NCBI GenBank assembly: GCA_930367215.1
Contig: OV884056.1
Coordinates: 119,471,194 to 119,535,193 of the forward strand
DNA: 64,000 nt
From: Pollenia angustigena
Lineage: Eukaryota > Arthropoda > Insecta > Diptera > Polleniidae
Reading direction: 5' to 3'
This document shows positions 1-11,680 of the stretch, piece by piece. The position numbers and the translations under genes are program-made. Below the pieces are notes generated by a model that was not told the origin of the DNA, ran no database searches, and was given only the letters and a program-made list of their open reading frames with translations. Position 1 is the stretch's first letter, and each line of letters opens with the position of its first letter.

Positions 1-1086
1 CAAAATCTACCTAAAATGCTTTAAAAAATCAACAAAAATATTTTTTTATCAAAAAAAAGTTGACAACGAGTTAGTTGGGATTGTTATCTGTAAAATGAGG
101 TACGGTCCATCATTCCCGGTTTTCTGGTTGGTCCACAGTGGTAAAAAGATCCCCTAAACATCATATTAGCAAAAAGTGCAATTGAAAATCTACCTAAAAT
201 GCTTTAAAAAATCAACAAAAATATCTTTTTTATCAAAAAAAGTTGACAACGAGTTAGTTGGGATAGTTATCTTTAAAATGAGGTACGGTCCATCATTCGC
301 GGTTTTCTGGTTGGTCCACAGTAGTAAAAAGATCCCTTAAACATCATATTAGCAAAAAGTGCATTTGAAAATCTACCTAAAATGCTTTAAAAAAGCAACA
401 AAAACATTTTTTTATCAAAAAAAAGTCGATAACGAGTTATTTGGGATTGTTATCTTTAAAATCAGGTACGGTTCATCATTCCCGGTTTTCTGGTTGGTCC
501 ACAGTGGTAAAAAGATTCCCTAAACATCATATTAGCAAAAAGTGCATTTCAAAATCTATCTAAAATGCTTTAAAAAATAAACAAAAATATTTTTTTTATC
601 AAAACAAAGTTGACAACGAGTTAGTTGGGACTGTTATCTTTAAAATGAGGTACGGTCCATCATTCCCGATTTTCTGGTTGGTCCACAGTGGTAAAAAGAT
701 CCCCTAAACATCATATTAGCAAAAAGTGCATTTGAAAATCTACCTAAAAAGCTTTAAAAAATCAACAAAAATAATTTTTTTATCAAAACAAAGTTGACAA
801 CGAGTTAGTTGGGATTGTTATCTTTAAAATGAGGTACGGTCCATCATTCCCGGTTTTCTGGTTGGTCCACAGTGGTAAAAAGATCCCCTAAACATCATAT
901 TAGCAAAAAGTGCATTTCAAAATCTACCTAAAATACTTTAAAAAATCAACAAAAAAATTTTTTTATATCTAAACAAAGTTGACAACGAGTTAGTTGGGTT
1001 TGTTATCTTTAAAATGAGGTACGGTCCATCATTCCCGGTTTTCTGGTTGGTCCACAGTGGTAAAAAGATCCCCTAAACATCATATT
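1..1086. repeat. 181-bp satellite, block A (about 6 copies)
   Basis: Six head-to-tail copies of an AT-rich unit of about 181 bp start near 1, 184, 365, 547, 727 and 908. Each unit contains the landmarks GACAACGAGTTAGTTGGGA, GGTACGGTCCATCATTC and GGTTGGTCCACAGT. Copies differ by a few percent, mostly in A/T runs. No ORF persists across units. The array continues to the left window edge, so its true size is unknown. Confidence 0.95.
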
Positions 1087-1320
1087 GAGCAATTCCATAT
1101 GAAAACGATCACCTTTTGGACGACCCCTCTCCGATTTTAAAATAAATAGTCTCAATCGATTGCCCAGCAAAAAATAATGTACCTACATATTTTTTTTTTT
1201 TTTTTATAGTGACTGGTTTAGTGGTGGGTACACCACTGTCACGTGACAAAATTGAAGAATTCTTCATCAGGGACCTCATTGAAAGTTGTTTTAAAAAAAA
1301 ACTACTAAAAAAAAAAACTT
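1087..1320. repeat. Spacer inside the satellite higher-order repeat
   Basis: A 234-bp non-satellite segment interrupts the array. It includes a T-run near 1188-1206, the stretch TGGTGGGTACACCACTGTCA and an A-rich end. The satellite restarts at 1321 with the same bases as position 1, so the spacer plus block A form a unit of about 1320 bp. The spacer may be an old insertion amplified with the array. Confidence 0.7.
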
Positions 1321-1995
1321 CAAAATCTACCTAAAATGCTTTAAAAAATCAACAAAAATATTTTTTTATCAAAAAAAAGTTGACAACGAGTTAGTTGGGA
1401 TTGTTATCTGTAAAATGAGGTACGGTCCATCATTCCCGGTTTTCTGGTTGGTCCACAGTGGTAAAAAGATCCCCTAAACATCATATTAGCAAAAAGTGCA
1501 TTTGAAAATCTACCTAAAATGCTTTAAAAAATCAACAAAAATATCTTTTTTATCAAAAAAAGTTGACAACGAGTTAGTTGGGATAGTTATCTTTAAAATG
1601 AGGTACGGTCCATCATTCCCGGTTTTCTGGTTGGTCCACAGTAGTAAAAAGATCCCTTAAACATCATATTAGCAAAAAGTGCATTTGAAAATCTATCTAA
1701 AATGCTTTAAAAAAGCAACAAAAACATTTTTTTTATCAAAAAAAATTCGACAACGAGTTATTTGGGATTGTTATCTTTAAAATGAGGTACGGTCCATCAT
1801 TCCCGGTTTTCTGGTTGGTCCACAGTAGTAAAAAGATCCCTTAAACATCATATTAGCAAAAAGTGCATTTCAAAATCTACCTAAAATGCTTTAAAAAATC
1901 AACAAAAATATTTTTTTTTATCAAAACAAAGTTGACAACGAGTTAGTTGGGATTGTTATCTTTAAAATGAGGTACGGTCCATCATTCCCGGTTTG
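1321..1995. repeat. 181-bp satellite, block B (about 3.7 copies)
   Basis: The same 181-bp unit as block A. The first 180 bases match positions 1-180 almost exactly, including the minor variant TTATCTGTAAAATG, which supports a higher-order duplication. The array stops inside a unit after CATTCCCGG near 1992. The next gene exon begins about 500 bp downstream. Confidence 0.95.
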
Positions 1996-2100
1996 TTTGC
2001 TTTTACTTAGCAATAAAAATTGCTACGTGGAGACCCAGCGTAAAGACAATTGATAAAGAAGCGCATGAAAACTGTAATTAGCTGTTTGCTTGAACGTTAA

Positions 2101-2331
2101 TTGAAACACTCAAATGAAAGAGACACTAGAAGCAAATCCGTTTCAAATTTAAAAAGTATGAGTGAATTGGAAAACAAATTTGAGGGTATTAAAACTAGAA
2201 GTGCAAAACAAAAAAATGGTTATTTTTCAGTTGATAAAAATCCAGAATGGAAAAGAAGTACAAAAGTACACTTTGAGAAAAAAAATTTTCCAATTATGGT
2301 TAAAAGTAACCACAACGGTAACGCTGCTTGA
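2101..2331 (+). CDS. Unrecognised short ORF between satellite and pinin
   Basis: An open stretch bounded by a stop at 2098-2100 and a TGA at 2329-2331. Its first ATG is at 2158, so about 57 codons follow a true ATG. The peptide is lysine/serine/asparagine-rich and basic (for example SAKQKNGYFSVDKNPEWKRS). Base composition looks more coding-like than its surroundings. It could be the last exon of an upstream + strand gene whose intron holds the satellite, a small protein, or chance. I recognise no family and see no clear acceptor that fits. Confidence 0.25.
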   Translation: MKHSNERDTRSKSVSNLKSMSELENKFEGIKTRSAKQKNGYFSVDKNPEWKRSTKVHFEKKNFPIMVKSNHNGNAA

Positions 2332-2486
2332 GATTTTCTTTCTACGGTAACTTTTTCAATTTCTGGCAGCTCTGTCTCTGAGTACTGATTAAATTACTCG
2401 ATACTTTATAAATTTGGTTTAGCATTTTTTTTTAGATTATATTGAGTTGTTTATAGTTTAAATACACAAATTAATATTTGATAAGA

Positions 2487-2620
2487 ATGTGTACAAAATC
2501 AATCAAAAGTTATAGTGATCTACAGCAAGAATTGGAAAATGCAAAAGATACACTACTTATTTTAAATGACAACATTAAGCGGATCATTGGTCGCAGTCCT
2601 AAATTAGGCAGAGACTCTAG
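2487..2620 (+). CDS. Pnn: Pinin (Pnn), coding exon 1
   Basis: Pinin is a nuclear-speckle protein associated with the exon-junction complex and SR-type factors in pre-mRNA splicing. This exon starts at ATG 2487 and encodes 44 codons plus two bases. It matches the conserved pinin/SDK N-terminal region: a leucine-patterned helix DLQQELENAKDTLL followed by NDNIKRIIGRSP, as in vertebrate pinin (LxxQLExAKexLxxxdENIrkltGrdP). It ends at a donor AG|GTAAGC (2621). The split AG codon joins the A at 22829 to give Arg in the frame of exon 2, which strongly supports the pair. Upstream 2350-2486 is AT-rich and holds the presumed 5' UTR and promoter. No other start is in frame upstream. Confidence 0.85.
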
Positions 2621-2649
2621 GTAAGCAGAACATTTTTAATATCTATGCA

Positions 2650-2835
2650 AAGGAGTCTAGTTTACCAACGCAGCTCCAAACAAAAAATCTACATAGGATG
2701 ATAGAAAATTGAAAAATTTGGATCAAATCTAGTTAACCGACGCAGCTCTATAAAAAACAAGTAACTAGAGTGATAGAAAATTTAAAAATAGAAGAAAATA
2801 TTAAGGGAACAAGTCTAGTTTTCCGACGCAGCTAG
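2650..2835. repeat. Degenerate short tandem repeat after the pinin donor
   Basis: Three spaced copies of a motif like TCTAGTTTACCAACGCAGCT occur near 2655, 2725 and 2813, with GATAGAAAATT between them. The period is about 70-85 bp. It is non-coding, and I do not recognise its origin. Confidence 0.5.
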
Positions 2836-3282
2836 CAAACGAACATTTTCCGAGTTATGGACCTGAAGTTATCATATGAATTTGCGATTTCACACTACAT
2901 TTATGAACGTATATGGCCAATATTGGTATCACTTGAAAATATCTTTCTGGAAATGCAAAATTTAATTAAAACGTTTTAACTCATAATACAGTTTTTACAA
3001 AATTTTATAGGTAATAAAAATGTAATCAAATAAACCCCAGCTTCGCTAAATGTTATAGCCTCGTTTGAATCTTATTAAAAAGCACGCGTTCTTATCCTTT
3101 TTTTCACTTTCGTACTAACCAAGGTATATTTACACAAGGTAGACTCCAAGGTATATTTATAGCAGGTAGTCTCGGAAAGCCAGCTGGACATTTTTTATTT
3201 GCTTGTTTTGTGATACAAACTGTCAAATGTTCCATAGTAAACAAGTAAACAAATTAAAGGTAATCGTATAAGAAAAACGAAA

Positions 3283-4105
3283 ATAATAAAATTTAGGGCG
3301 GGCGGGACTTTTGGGGCCCTCTGAGTCAAAAAAAGTGCCCCCATCCACTCACATCTATGTGTAGGTACTCATATTAAAGGTAGTTTGCTCACGATTGTAA
3401 ATATTTTGTTTTATTTTGTATTTTTAATGTATTATGTTCGATTAAAAAAAAAAAAAATTTTTAATTTTTTTTGTTACTAATAGCCTATTTCCGATGTGCT
3501 AAAGAATTCTTTTCTGCGTAGCCGGCCTTCGGCCGAGCGCATGGATTCTCTTCTCTATGAATTAACAAAAACTGGCTTCGCTAACTAAAGCTTCTCTGCA
3601 TAGCCGGGCTTCGGTCGGGCGCCAGGATTTTCTCCTCTATGGTATAGCAAATACCGTCTTCGCTACCTAAAGCTTCTCTGCATAGCCGGCCTTCGACCGG
3701 GAGCAAGGATTTTCTCCTCTATGGGATAACAAAGACCGGCTTCGCTAACTAAAGCTTCACTGCATAGCCGGGCTTCGGCCGGGCGCAAGGATTTTCTACT
3801 GTATGGTATAGCAAATACCGGCTTCGCTAACTAAAGCTTCACTGCATAGCCGGCCTTCGACCGAGCGCAAGGATTTTCTCCTCTATGGTATAACAAACAC
3901 CGGCTTCGCTAACTAAAGCTTTTCTGCACCTAAAATATACTTAAATTAACATAGAGAGGAAAATAATATGCGAACACAAAAACAAAATACATATTTGCAA
4001 TCGTGAGCAAATTACCTTTAATTTGAGTACCCACACATATCACTAAATGGGCGGGGCAGTTTTTTGGGTCCAGGGGGCCCCACGGGCCTCAGCCCCTTAA
4101 ATTTT
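3283..4105. mobile_element. Non-autonomous DNA transposon with long TIRs
   Basis: About 100-120 bp at each end are inverted copies. The left end (GGGCGGGCGGGAC..., then GGTACTCATATTAAAGGTA and TTGCTCACGATTGTAAATA) mirrors the right end (ATTTGCAATCGTGAGCAA, TACCTTTAATTTGAGTACC, GGGCGGGGC). The interior is a GC-rich minisatellite. There is no transposase ORF. The target-site duplication is not clear, so the superfamily is unassigned. Confidence 0.7.
3511..3928. repeat. 82-bp minisatellite with GGCCTTCGGCC hairpins
   Basis: Five tandem units of about 82 bp. Each contains a small palindrome of the GCCGGCCTTCGGCCG type, a TTTTCTCCTCTATGG segment and CCGGCTTCGCTAACTAAAGC. They lie inside the TIR element at 3283-4105 and are much richer in G+C than the flanks. 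Units differ in the hairpin bases, often with compensating changes. Confidence 0.85.
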
Positions 4106-5012
4106 AATTATGGTTTTTTTTTCTTTTTTTATTCTGAATCGGGTAGCATATTTTTTCTAAAAAATAATGATGCATTATAGTTGGGTAATATATTTATTAG
4201 GTTACACGAACCCTTACAAAGTGATACATTTTTCTAAATTACAATGGAACAAAATAATAGCTACGTTTTACATTCAACACTAATGTGTATTTAGCGTATT
4301 AAATATTGAATGCAAAGTTTGTACTAAAAGCGATATTCACCACGCTTGTAGCAATTTTCAACATTAAATTTTCTTACAATTCCAATAAGCGTTAACAGCA
4401 CTGATTTTCAATAATTAATGTCAGCTGTTGTTAAAAATTTTGCGACAAAAAAATGTAATAAAAGTAGAACAAACGAAAAACAAAAAATTTTTATATCCAT
4501 CACAATATACATAACTAAAAATCACAATATAACGCAAATTGTCCGCAAACACAAAAAAAAATACTTGCTTGCATAAAAACTGATAATTGTAAATAATTTG
4601 TGTCATGAACTAGATCTAAGCCGTTGGGCAAAAAGGTCCTAAGTCAAAAAACGAAATTTGAGTTTTTGATCGACTTTAATTCAATTTTTTCTCTCCTTTG
4701 TTTGGTTTAAGTCACTTTAATCTAGCACAATTGCTTGTAATCGTTATCATCTGTTCTTAGGAAAAAAGTCTACGAAATACACCAAATAAATATTTTACAA
4801 TTTAACATTACGAAAAACTACAGTTTCTGACTTAAGACCTTTTTGCAAACGCCAAAGATATGTCAATTCAAATCCGATAAGATAGGCAATGTCAAATGTT
4901 TACTGCACTGAAATTTCGAAAGAAAGTTTTTAATTAAGAAAACGCTTATTCGATTCAAAGAAAATATTTTTAGTATTTATTTATAGTTTTATTTATATTT
5001 TAGTGTTTAGAG
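4106..5012. other. AT-rich intron sequence, no feature recognised
   Basis: No supported ORF, TIR pair or tandem repeat was seen. It contains homopolymer runs and poorly conserved AT-rich sequence typical of decayed repeats. Confidence 0.4.
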
Positions 5013-5552
5013 CAGTGTTCGAAAATAAACACTAAATATCGTTTTTTAATGTTCGGTTCAGTAGATATGTGGAAAACACAAACGTTAATAGTGTTTGTGT
5101 AGAAAATCATTAAAAAAATAACGTTTCCCTGTTAGTCATCTTACGAACACAAAAATATTACTGTTTTTATCAAACTCAACAAAAGATGTGAACATTTAAT
5201 TCCGTTCGGTTTTTTATTTTGAAAATCCAAAAACTTCAATGTGTTCGGTTCGGCTCGTTAATGTTCGTCCCTTTTGGCTGGCAAAAAAAAACATTTTTAG
5301 AAAAACAAAATACACACACGAAAAAAAAACATTATAGAACATTAAAATATAATGTTTTTCTACAGTATCACTACAATTGTTCTGTTTTTTTTAACGAAGA
5401 ACCGAACATTATATAATGGTCTGTTCTTTCTTGAAAATAGTTACGAACGGTATTAAGGGTTGTGTATGTCTAGACAATCGCTTAAAAATAGATATCGTTC
5501 CTGGGTGTGTGAGCCGAACGTTAAATAATGTACTGTTTATTTTCGAACACTG
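5013..5552. mobile_element. hAT-type non-autonomous element (540 bp)
   Basis: Ends are inverted: CAGTGTTCGAAAATAAACA at the left and its mirror ending CGAACACTG at the right. Flanks are GTTTAGAG (5005-5012) and GTTAAGAG (5553-5560), an 8-bp target-site duplication with one mismatch. An 8-bp duplication and CAGTG-type ends are characteristic of hAT. There is no transposase coding. Subterminal GTTCG/CGAAC motifs repeat inside. Confidence 0.75.
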
Positions 5553-5560
5553 GTTAAGAG

Positions 5561-6295
5561 ATTATATGATGTTTCTTTGACCATAAAGTCAAACATCCGT
5601 AGAAAGGAAACGTGTTTTCTCATTGTAATCTTCTTGATAAAAATTAGAAATAGGCTTTCAAACGATTCTGTAAGTGCTTATTCCAAACTTAAATCCAATT
5701 TTAAAAGAAATATTTTGTTTTAATTTGTTTAAATAATTAAAATTTTCGTGGCAATAAGTGCTTAAGTCTAATCGTTTAGTTTTATAGGAGAACAATTTAA
5801 AAATTGAAACGTGAATTTTGGAAATATACACCGAATTTTATGTAATCATCAGTTCTCTGCGTTTATAGTTTTTTAAGTTTTTATTCTTTAACCCTCCTAA
5901 TGTCACAGATCGAAAGATTTTATTATTCCAAATGTTATTTCACATTGAAAAAAAAAAATAACCAAAAAGTAATTGTGCTATAACTTCCTCAAAAATCTTA
6001 CAAAATAATTGAAATTTTGTCCATGTGTACTTTTGAACATGAAGATTTTATGGTGCCATTAAGCACGTTTTCCTTTTTGCCAAAGAAATAAAAACGTTGA
6101 ATGCATTTATAAACTTATTTAATTGATCTCAGAAAATGTTATTTGTTCAAATAAATTAAATTAAATTAAATAATATTTTGTATCGATTTGTATTGAGCGG
6201 GAATTCCCGGTATCCCGGCAAATTGAAAAATAAATCCCGCATTCCCGGGAAAAGAAAAACTCTAAATTTAAAACACATAAGCTCTTACCTTATAT
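5561..6295. other. AT-rich intron sequence with a GGGAATTCCCGG patch
   Basis: No gene seen. Around 6198-6252 there is a locally GC-rich patch with repeated CCCGG/CCGGG motifs (GCGGGAATTCCCGGTATCCC) that resembles the end of a decayed DNA transposon, but I could not pair it with a second end. Confidence 0.35.
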
Positions 6296-6790
6296 GGAGT
6301 CTTCACCTAAGATAATATCTGATATAATATGTGAGAGAACGTCGGCAGAATGAGAGAACAAATTTCTTCATGTTAATCTTAATCTTAAACAAGGGGAACA
6401 CGTATCTTATAAGATTTCATAATCGAATGATTCTCGTGCAGTAAACTTGTGTCGTTTTTACTCTTTTTTTAGTTTTTTCTTGTTTTTTAGCTAAAAATAT
6501 TGTTTTTTTAAACACTTATCACAAGATTTTCTCTATTTGCACAAAAAATTAAACATTTTAATGAATGCGTCCTATTTTTGTTATATATGTGTGTATGTAT
6601 GTGTATTTTTGACAGCTCATCTTATAAGATTGTTGTTATAAGATTTATTATAACAACTGTCTCATAACATTTATTATAATATTAAAACTTACACTATTTG
6701 AGAGTCCACACGTAAGATAATACTCTCTGCGATTGATTTTGACGTTTGCTGATATAAAAATCTTATATCTTATCTCAGGTGGAGACCCTG
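6296..6790. mobile_element. TIR element (MITE-like)
   Basis: The left end (GGAGTCTTCACCTAAGATAA) and the inverse of the right end (GGGTCTCCACCTGAGATAAG) match imperfectly over about 30 bp. Internal copies of the same motif appear near 6700-6730 (GAGAGTCCACACGTAAGATA). There is no coding capacity. The target duplication is not resolved. Confidence 0.5.
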
Positions 6791-7275
6791 TGTTACATGT
6801 TTCGAACAAATAATTTCCATATATGTAAATATAATTTTGGTATACATAATTTTTGGTATTTTGTTGTTTTTTTTTTTCTTTTTTCTTAAATATTGTCATA
6901 TATCACTTGTACAATGTTTTTTTAAAAAGATATTCATATGCAATCAAATAACATTTGAATAAATGAGCTTTAAGGCAAACTTTAAGCGGCGGAACACAAC
7001 TTATCGCTATGAATTTTTTTTTGTATTTTTTTACATAAAACTGAACCGATTTGGGGGATGAGAATACAAGAAATAAAAAAAAAATAAAGACCACGCTAAT
7101 GAACATACACATGCAAATATATAAGGTGACCATATGTACTCTTTTTTAGAGGACAATCATCTATTTTAACTGGCTGTCATCTATAAAATTTGTGTCCTCG
7201 TTTATCATCTTTTTTCATAATCTGTCATCTTTGTCATCTTTATTTTTAAAAGCATGACCAATATTTGCTTTTACA
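6791..7275. other. AT-rich sequence, possible transposon end at 7127
   Basis: No supported gene. AAGGTGACCATATGTAC near 7124-7140 resembles the end of a hAT-type element, followed by repeated TGTCATCT motifs to 7240. No matching opposite end was found. Confidence 0.3.
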
Positions 7276-8497
7276 TCTATATATATAAAAGAAAGTGGCT
7301 TTAGTTACTACGTTTATAACTACAGAACGGCTGGACCGATTTCGATGATTCGTACTAATTCGGAATGGTCTCTGACCAAGAAAGAAGAATAGCAAACATC
7401 TAAAATAGGTGGCGCCATTGAAAATTACTCAGTATGAATTAAATCGTAAACTCTTCATTTGACGATGCAATGATCTTTAGCAAAGTTGTTGAGCAGGTGG
7501 CGCCACTGAAAATGACTCGAAATGAGTTAAATCATAAACTGTGAATTTGATCATACTATGATCTTTAGCACAGCTATTGACCATTACCATACAAAGGTTT
7601 CTAGGTTGGTATGACCAATTGAAAATTACTCAAAATAAATTATATCATTTGATCATGCTATGGTCTTTTGTTAAGTTGTTGCGCATGAGCCGGCAAAGGT
7701 TTTCAAAACAACGTTTGCCGGGTCAGCTAGGTGACGTCGATACCAAGGTTTTTATGTATCAACGGTCTTAAAATGTGTATTGGTTCATGAGTTAGTGAAT
7801 TTTAGTGAACACTGCATTCATTCCGAAACATGTACTTATTTATATTCCCATACAAATATCAACAAAATGCCCTCTATTTTGAACTCCTCCGAAACGGCTT
7901 GACCGATTTTTATGAAATTTTGTATGTGTATTTGTTAGGTATGAGAATAGATCGTAGAGTATATTTTATATCGCTAGAGGGCGCAAAATATTGCAATAGG
8001 GGTAAAAGCTCGCACTCCCCAATCTTCTAAACTAATCAACCAGTTTTCTTTAAATTTGGCATGCAGACAATCTGAAAGAGAATATTGAATAGGATGTGAA
8101 ATAGGGAAAGAGGGCTAAAAGCTCCCCCTCCCTATATCTTTTAACTAATCAACCGAACTATAACCTATAGTTTTTATTATTTAGGGCGTGAAATAGAGCA
8201 AGAGGAGTAAAAGCTCCCCCTCCCTCTATCTTCTTAACTAATCAACCGGTTTTCTTAAAATTTGGCATGCATGTACTGTAACATCGGAAAGAGGACAGGG
8301 CAAAAGAGGTAAAAGCTCCGCCTCCCTATATCTTCTTAACTAATCAATTAATTTTCTTGAAATTGGGTAGGCAAATAGTGTAACATCTGGAAAGAATTAT
8401 AGTCTATAATTTTTTCATAAAATTTGGCTAGCAGACACTGTAACATCTGAAAAAAAATAAGTAATGTGGCAAAAAAACCGTTTGCCGGGCCAGCTAG
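7276..8497 (+). mobile_element. Non-autonomous Helitron
   Basis: Starts with TCTATATATATAAAAGAAAG after an A at 7275 and ends with GCCGGGCCAGCTAG before a T. The TC...CTAG ends, insertion between A and T, and a GC-rich 3' hairpin are Helitron hallmarks. A second 3' end of the same kind (GCCGGGTCAGCTAG) lies at 7717-7730, so this may be two truncated copies or a capture event. From about 8028 to 8450 the interior holds four degenerate units with AACTAATCAACC and TTTGGCATGC. No Rep/helicase coding remains. Confidence 0.7.
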
Positions 8498-8611
8498 TAT
8501 TTTTATAAATTAAAATAAATTTTATTTCACGGCGATCACCGTTTTATTCTGTCAAATTGTATGGAAAATCTCGTGTCATGCTCCTTCTGAACTCTTGCAG
8601 TATAAAATTTG

Positions 8612-8640
8612 GAATAAGTTAGGTAGGTAGGTAGGTAGAA
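8612..8640. repeat. (TAGG)n microsatellite
   Basis: A run of TAGGTAGG repeats lies at the 3' side of the minus-strand LOA fragment and is probably its tail. Confidence 0.7.
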
Positions 8641-10271
8641 AGGCCGATGTGAAGTCTCCTTCACCCAGAGACCGATATGGTCCATTGTGGCGCCTTAATA
8701 AGAGATAGCTATGTATATGAAGGTAGAAAGTAGGTGAAATAAACAGCGAAAGCACAATACAGATCCAAATGATAGGTAGAAAGAAAAGAAAAGAAAAGAA
8801 GAAGAAGGACCAACCCCGAGAGAAATCCCACTCAATCCAAATTCGCCCTACGTGCGGTTAGCACCCAGTCTCCTCTCGCGCAGCCAGGCCATCCCCATTA
8901 CGAATCCTATCAGATTCTCGAGTCCGCAACTCGAGACAACCCCTAATTCGCCACAGTGTCCGCTATACCCGGCAGTCCGTTCGGCCCCCCAGGCCTGATT
9001 GGACACGCCCAGTAACCACTCCTTAATTCTACCAAAAAAGAAGCCCAATGGAGGCCTAACCGCCTACACAGTTAGGATCCTCCATCTCTGAGCCCTGTCT
9101 TGCCAACTCATCAGCAACATCATTGCCGCCTGTGTCGCAGTGACCCGGCACCCAGCACAACCTTAGCAAATCCTCCTGCAGTCGTCAGGAAGCCTACATG
9201 ACCTTCTAATGTTCAGATCCTCAATGTAGACCCCTGCACCCGTGCCCCTCATCTTCGAGCCATCAGTGAAAATAGTAGCAAATCCACCAAATAATCTGCT
9301 CCTGCCCGAACTGCTCTCCCTAGAGGGCATTATTACCTCCGGCAACAGACCAAAATCCACTCTGGTGCTCACATAATCATTGGAGCCCAGCGGTCCCAGG
9401 TAATAGCCACCAGCCTCAATCTCACCCAGGATCCGTGAGTGACCCTGCGTTTCATTCCTCGTCAGTCCTAACTCCCTCAGTCTAAGAATGCTCCTGGACG
9501 CCATTCCCATCACATACTGCTCAATAGGCAGAAGATATAGAATGACATCCAGGGCAGCCTGAGGAGTACTTCTCATGGCACCTGTCATGCCAATTGAAGC
9601 ACACCTCTGAGCCTTAGAAAGAAGGTTCCTACGACTAGCCAATCTCAATGACTCCCACCAAACACAGCATCCATACGTAAGAATAGGTCTAACCACCGAA
9701 GTGTACAGCCATCCCACCACTGACGGCCGGAGTACCCAGCTCCTACCTATCGATGATCTGCAAGCATAGTAGGCATTTAGACCCCTCTTGAGTCTCTCCT
9801 GAGTATTCCTACCCCATGACAGCTTACTATCCAGAAAACCCCCCAGATACTTAGCACTATCAGATAGTCCAAGCTCCACTCCTCCCAGTACCGGTAGCCT
9901 AAACTCCTCCACCTTGTACCTCCTAGTGAAAAGAACCAACTCTGTCTTCTCCGGATTAACTCCCAGTCCCTTATCACTTGCCCATGCCGACAGTTCGCCC
10001 CTTGCATTATGTCGCTAATTGTCGGCAGAAACTTGCCCGATACCAATATCACTACATCATCCGCGTAGGCCACGACCTTCTGACCCATTCTGTCAAAACG
10101 TCTCAGAACGACATTGACGGCCAAGAGCCATAATAAGGGAGAGAGGACTCCCTCCTGTGGGGTCCCCCTAGTCACCGATTTCTTTAAGCGTTCGTTTCCC
10201 CAGTCCGAGTGAATAACTCTGCTACTTAGCATCATAGTTATCCATTCGACCAAGAACAACGGAACCCCCAT
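8641..10271 (-). pseudogene. LOA-clade non-LTR retrotransposon fragment (RT to RNase H)
   Basis: Two overlapping minus-strand open stretches (9777-10271 and 9163-9939) together encode the palm and thumb of a non-LTR reverse transcriptase: RGTPQEGVLSPLLW, then the catalytic VAYADDVVIL, then a SDSAKYLGGFLDSKLSW motif and the start of an RNase H domain (IFTDGSKMRGTGAG). A further RNase H stretch (WVPGHCDTGGNDVADELAR) lies in another frame near 9070-9155, so at least two frameshifts and an internal deletion are present. The endonuclease and early RT are missing (5' truncation). It resembles the LOA element at 38.4-64 kb but is a different, diverged subfamily. Non-functional. Confidence 0.8.
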
Positions 10272-11680
10272 TGTTGGCGTTGCGTTGCGTTTTACACTAT
10301 AAGCCCCTTAGTCTTCGAAATAAGATAATTGTAAATATGTTTATGTTTGTTTATTAGAAAAAAAGAAATCTTTAGAAACAAAGGTTAAATTTTTATATTT
10401 ATCCCTATTGTGAAAATTGTCCTCGAAATTGTTTGTCTCTTCCCTGAAAAATGTATCGGCAAGGGAAAGTAATGAACCTACTTGGCTTATTTTGAACATT
10501 TAATACTTCTTATATACATATACAAAATATGACTGAAATTAACCGGTTTAACGTTAATCGAAAAAAGCCAATTTGAAATTAACCGATCAGTTAATCGGGT
10601 AGTAATTAATCGGTTAACCGGTTGACGGTTAACCGAATAAATACCCTAGTATTTAGATAAAAAAATTACTTATTTTTGAATTCGTTCATTTTGGTACAAC
10701 CCTTGTAAAATTGATTAGTTTTTTCAGTAAAATTGTATGTAGTGCTTTTATGTGTTTCTGATTACTTAACATATTATTATGTAGGCGAAGATTTTACTGG
10801 GTCTTTAACCCGTTTATTTATGAACCGATTTTTTTAATTTTAACTACCAGGTATTCTACTAAGTCTATGTCAGGTAAAAAAGAAAAAGATTATAGGAATA
10901 GGTAAATTAAAGATTTATATCTCAGCCATTTGTAAACCGATATAGTTAAATTTCAATAATATACTATTTCGGACTACATACGATATAAATATAAAAGAAC
11001 GTTGTCAGTATCAATTCCATAAAAACCCAGAATATTTATAATACTGTTATCAAAGCTGATTTAATTTAAAAATTTTCCATTTTGATCTCGGTTTTTGTAA
11101 ATATATATCTATTTTAAAAAAGGATGTATGTTTATTTTATTAAGCTTGGTTTCTTTTTTCTTTTGTAAAAATATCTATTTTATTTTTTGTTTAATATGAT
11201 ATTTTCTCATGCCTTTGTGTGACTTCTCCAGGGAAAAACAACAATTTTAAATTGTTATTGGATTAAAGAAAATAAATAATTTTATAAAAAATAATCCTTC
11301 AGCTTAACAAAAGAAATATAAATTTAATGAAATTATTAAATACCCATGAACTTTAACTATGTTTTTGTTTGTTTATTTTTTAATAAAAGTCGAAACCAAT
11401 TTGTTTAAAATTGATGTTAAATTGCACGATTTTTAAAACAAAAAAGACGATCTTTTTTATTTTTTTCTCAGGAAATTGACGATTTTCACTCAAATTTATC
11501 TGGCAGCACTGATTAAAACCAAACCAAGAAAAGGCTAAAAAAAATTTAAAATAACAAAATATAACAATTGTTTTTTGTTTATTTTCATCATATTAATTAT
11601 GCATTCATCATTTATATTCCTTCTATTTTTTTATTTATTTTAAAAAAAATAGTATATAAACATATTTTAAATTCAAAATA
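10272..11680. other. AT-rich intron sequence
   Basis: No gene seen. Near 10535-10635 there are several ACCGGTT/TTAACCG/CGGTTAACCGG motifs suggesting a palindromic decayed repeat. The remainder is low-complexity A/T sequence. Confidence 0.35.

Noticed and set aside
1..1995. CRISPR-like array of regular repeats
   Set aside because: The unit is 181 bp with no unique spacers, no cas genes, and the host is eukaryotic; it is a satellite.
3511..3928. Series of transcription terminators (GC hairpins)
   Set aside because: The hairpins repeat every 82 bp inside a TIR element and have no link to gene ends.
6648..7133. Two minus-strand ORFs near 6.6-7.1 kb
   Set aside because: Low-complexity, AT-driven open frames partly within a TIR element; no homology that I can see.
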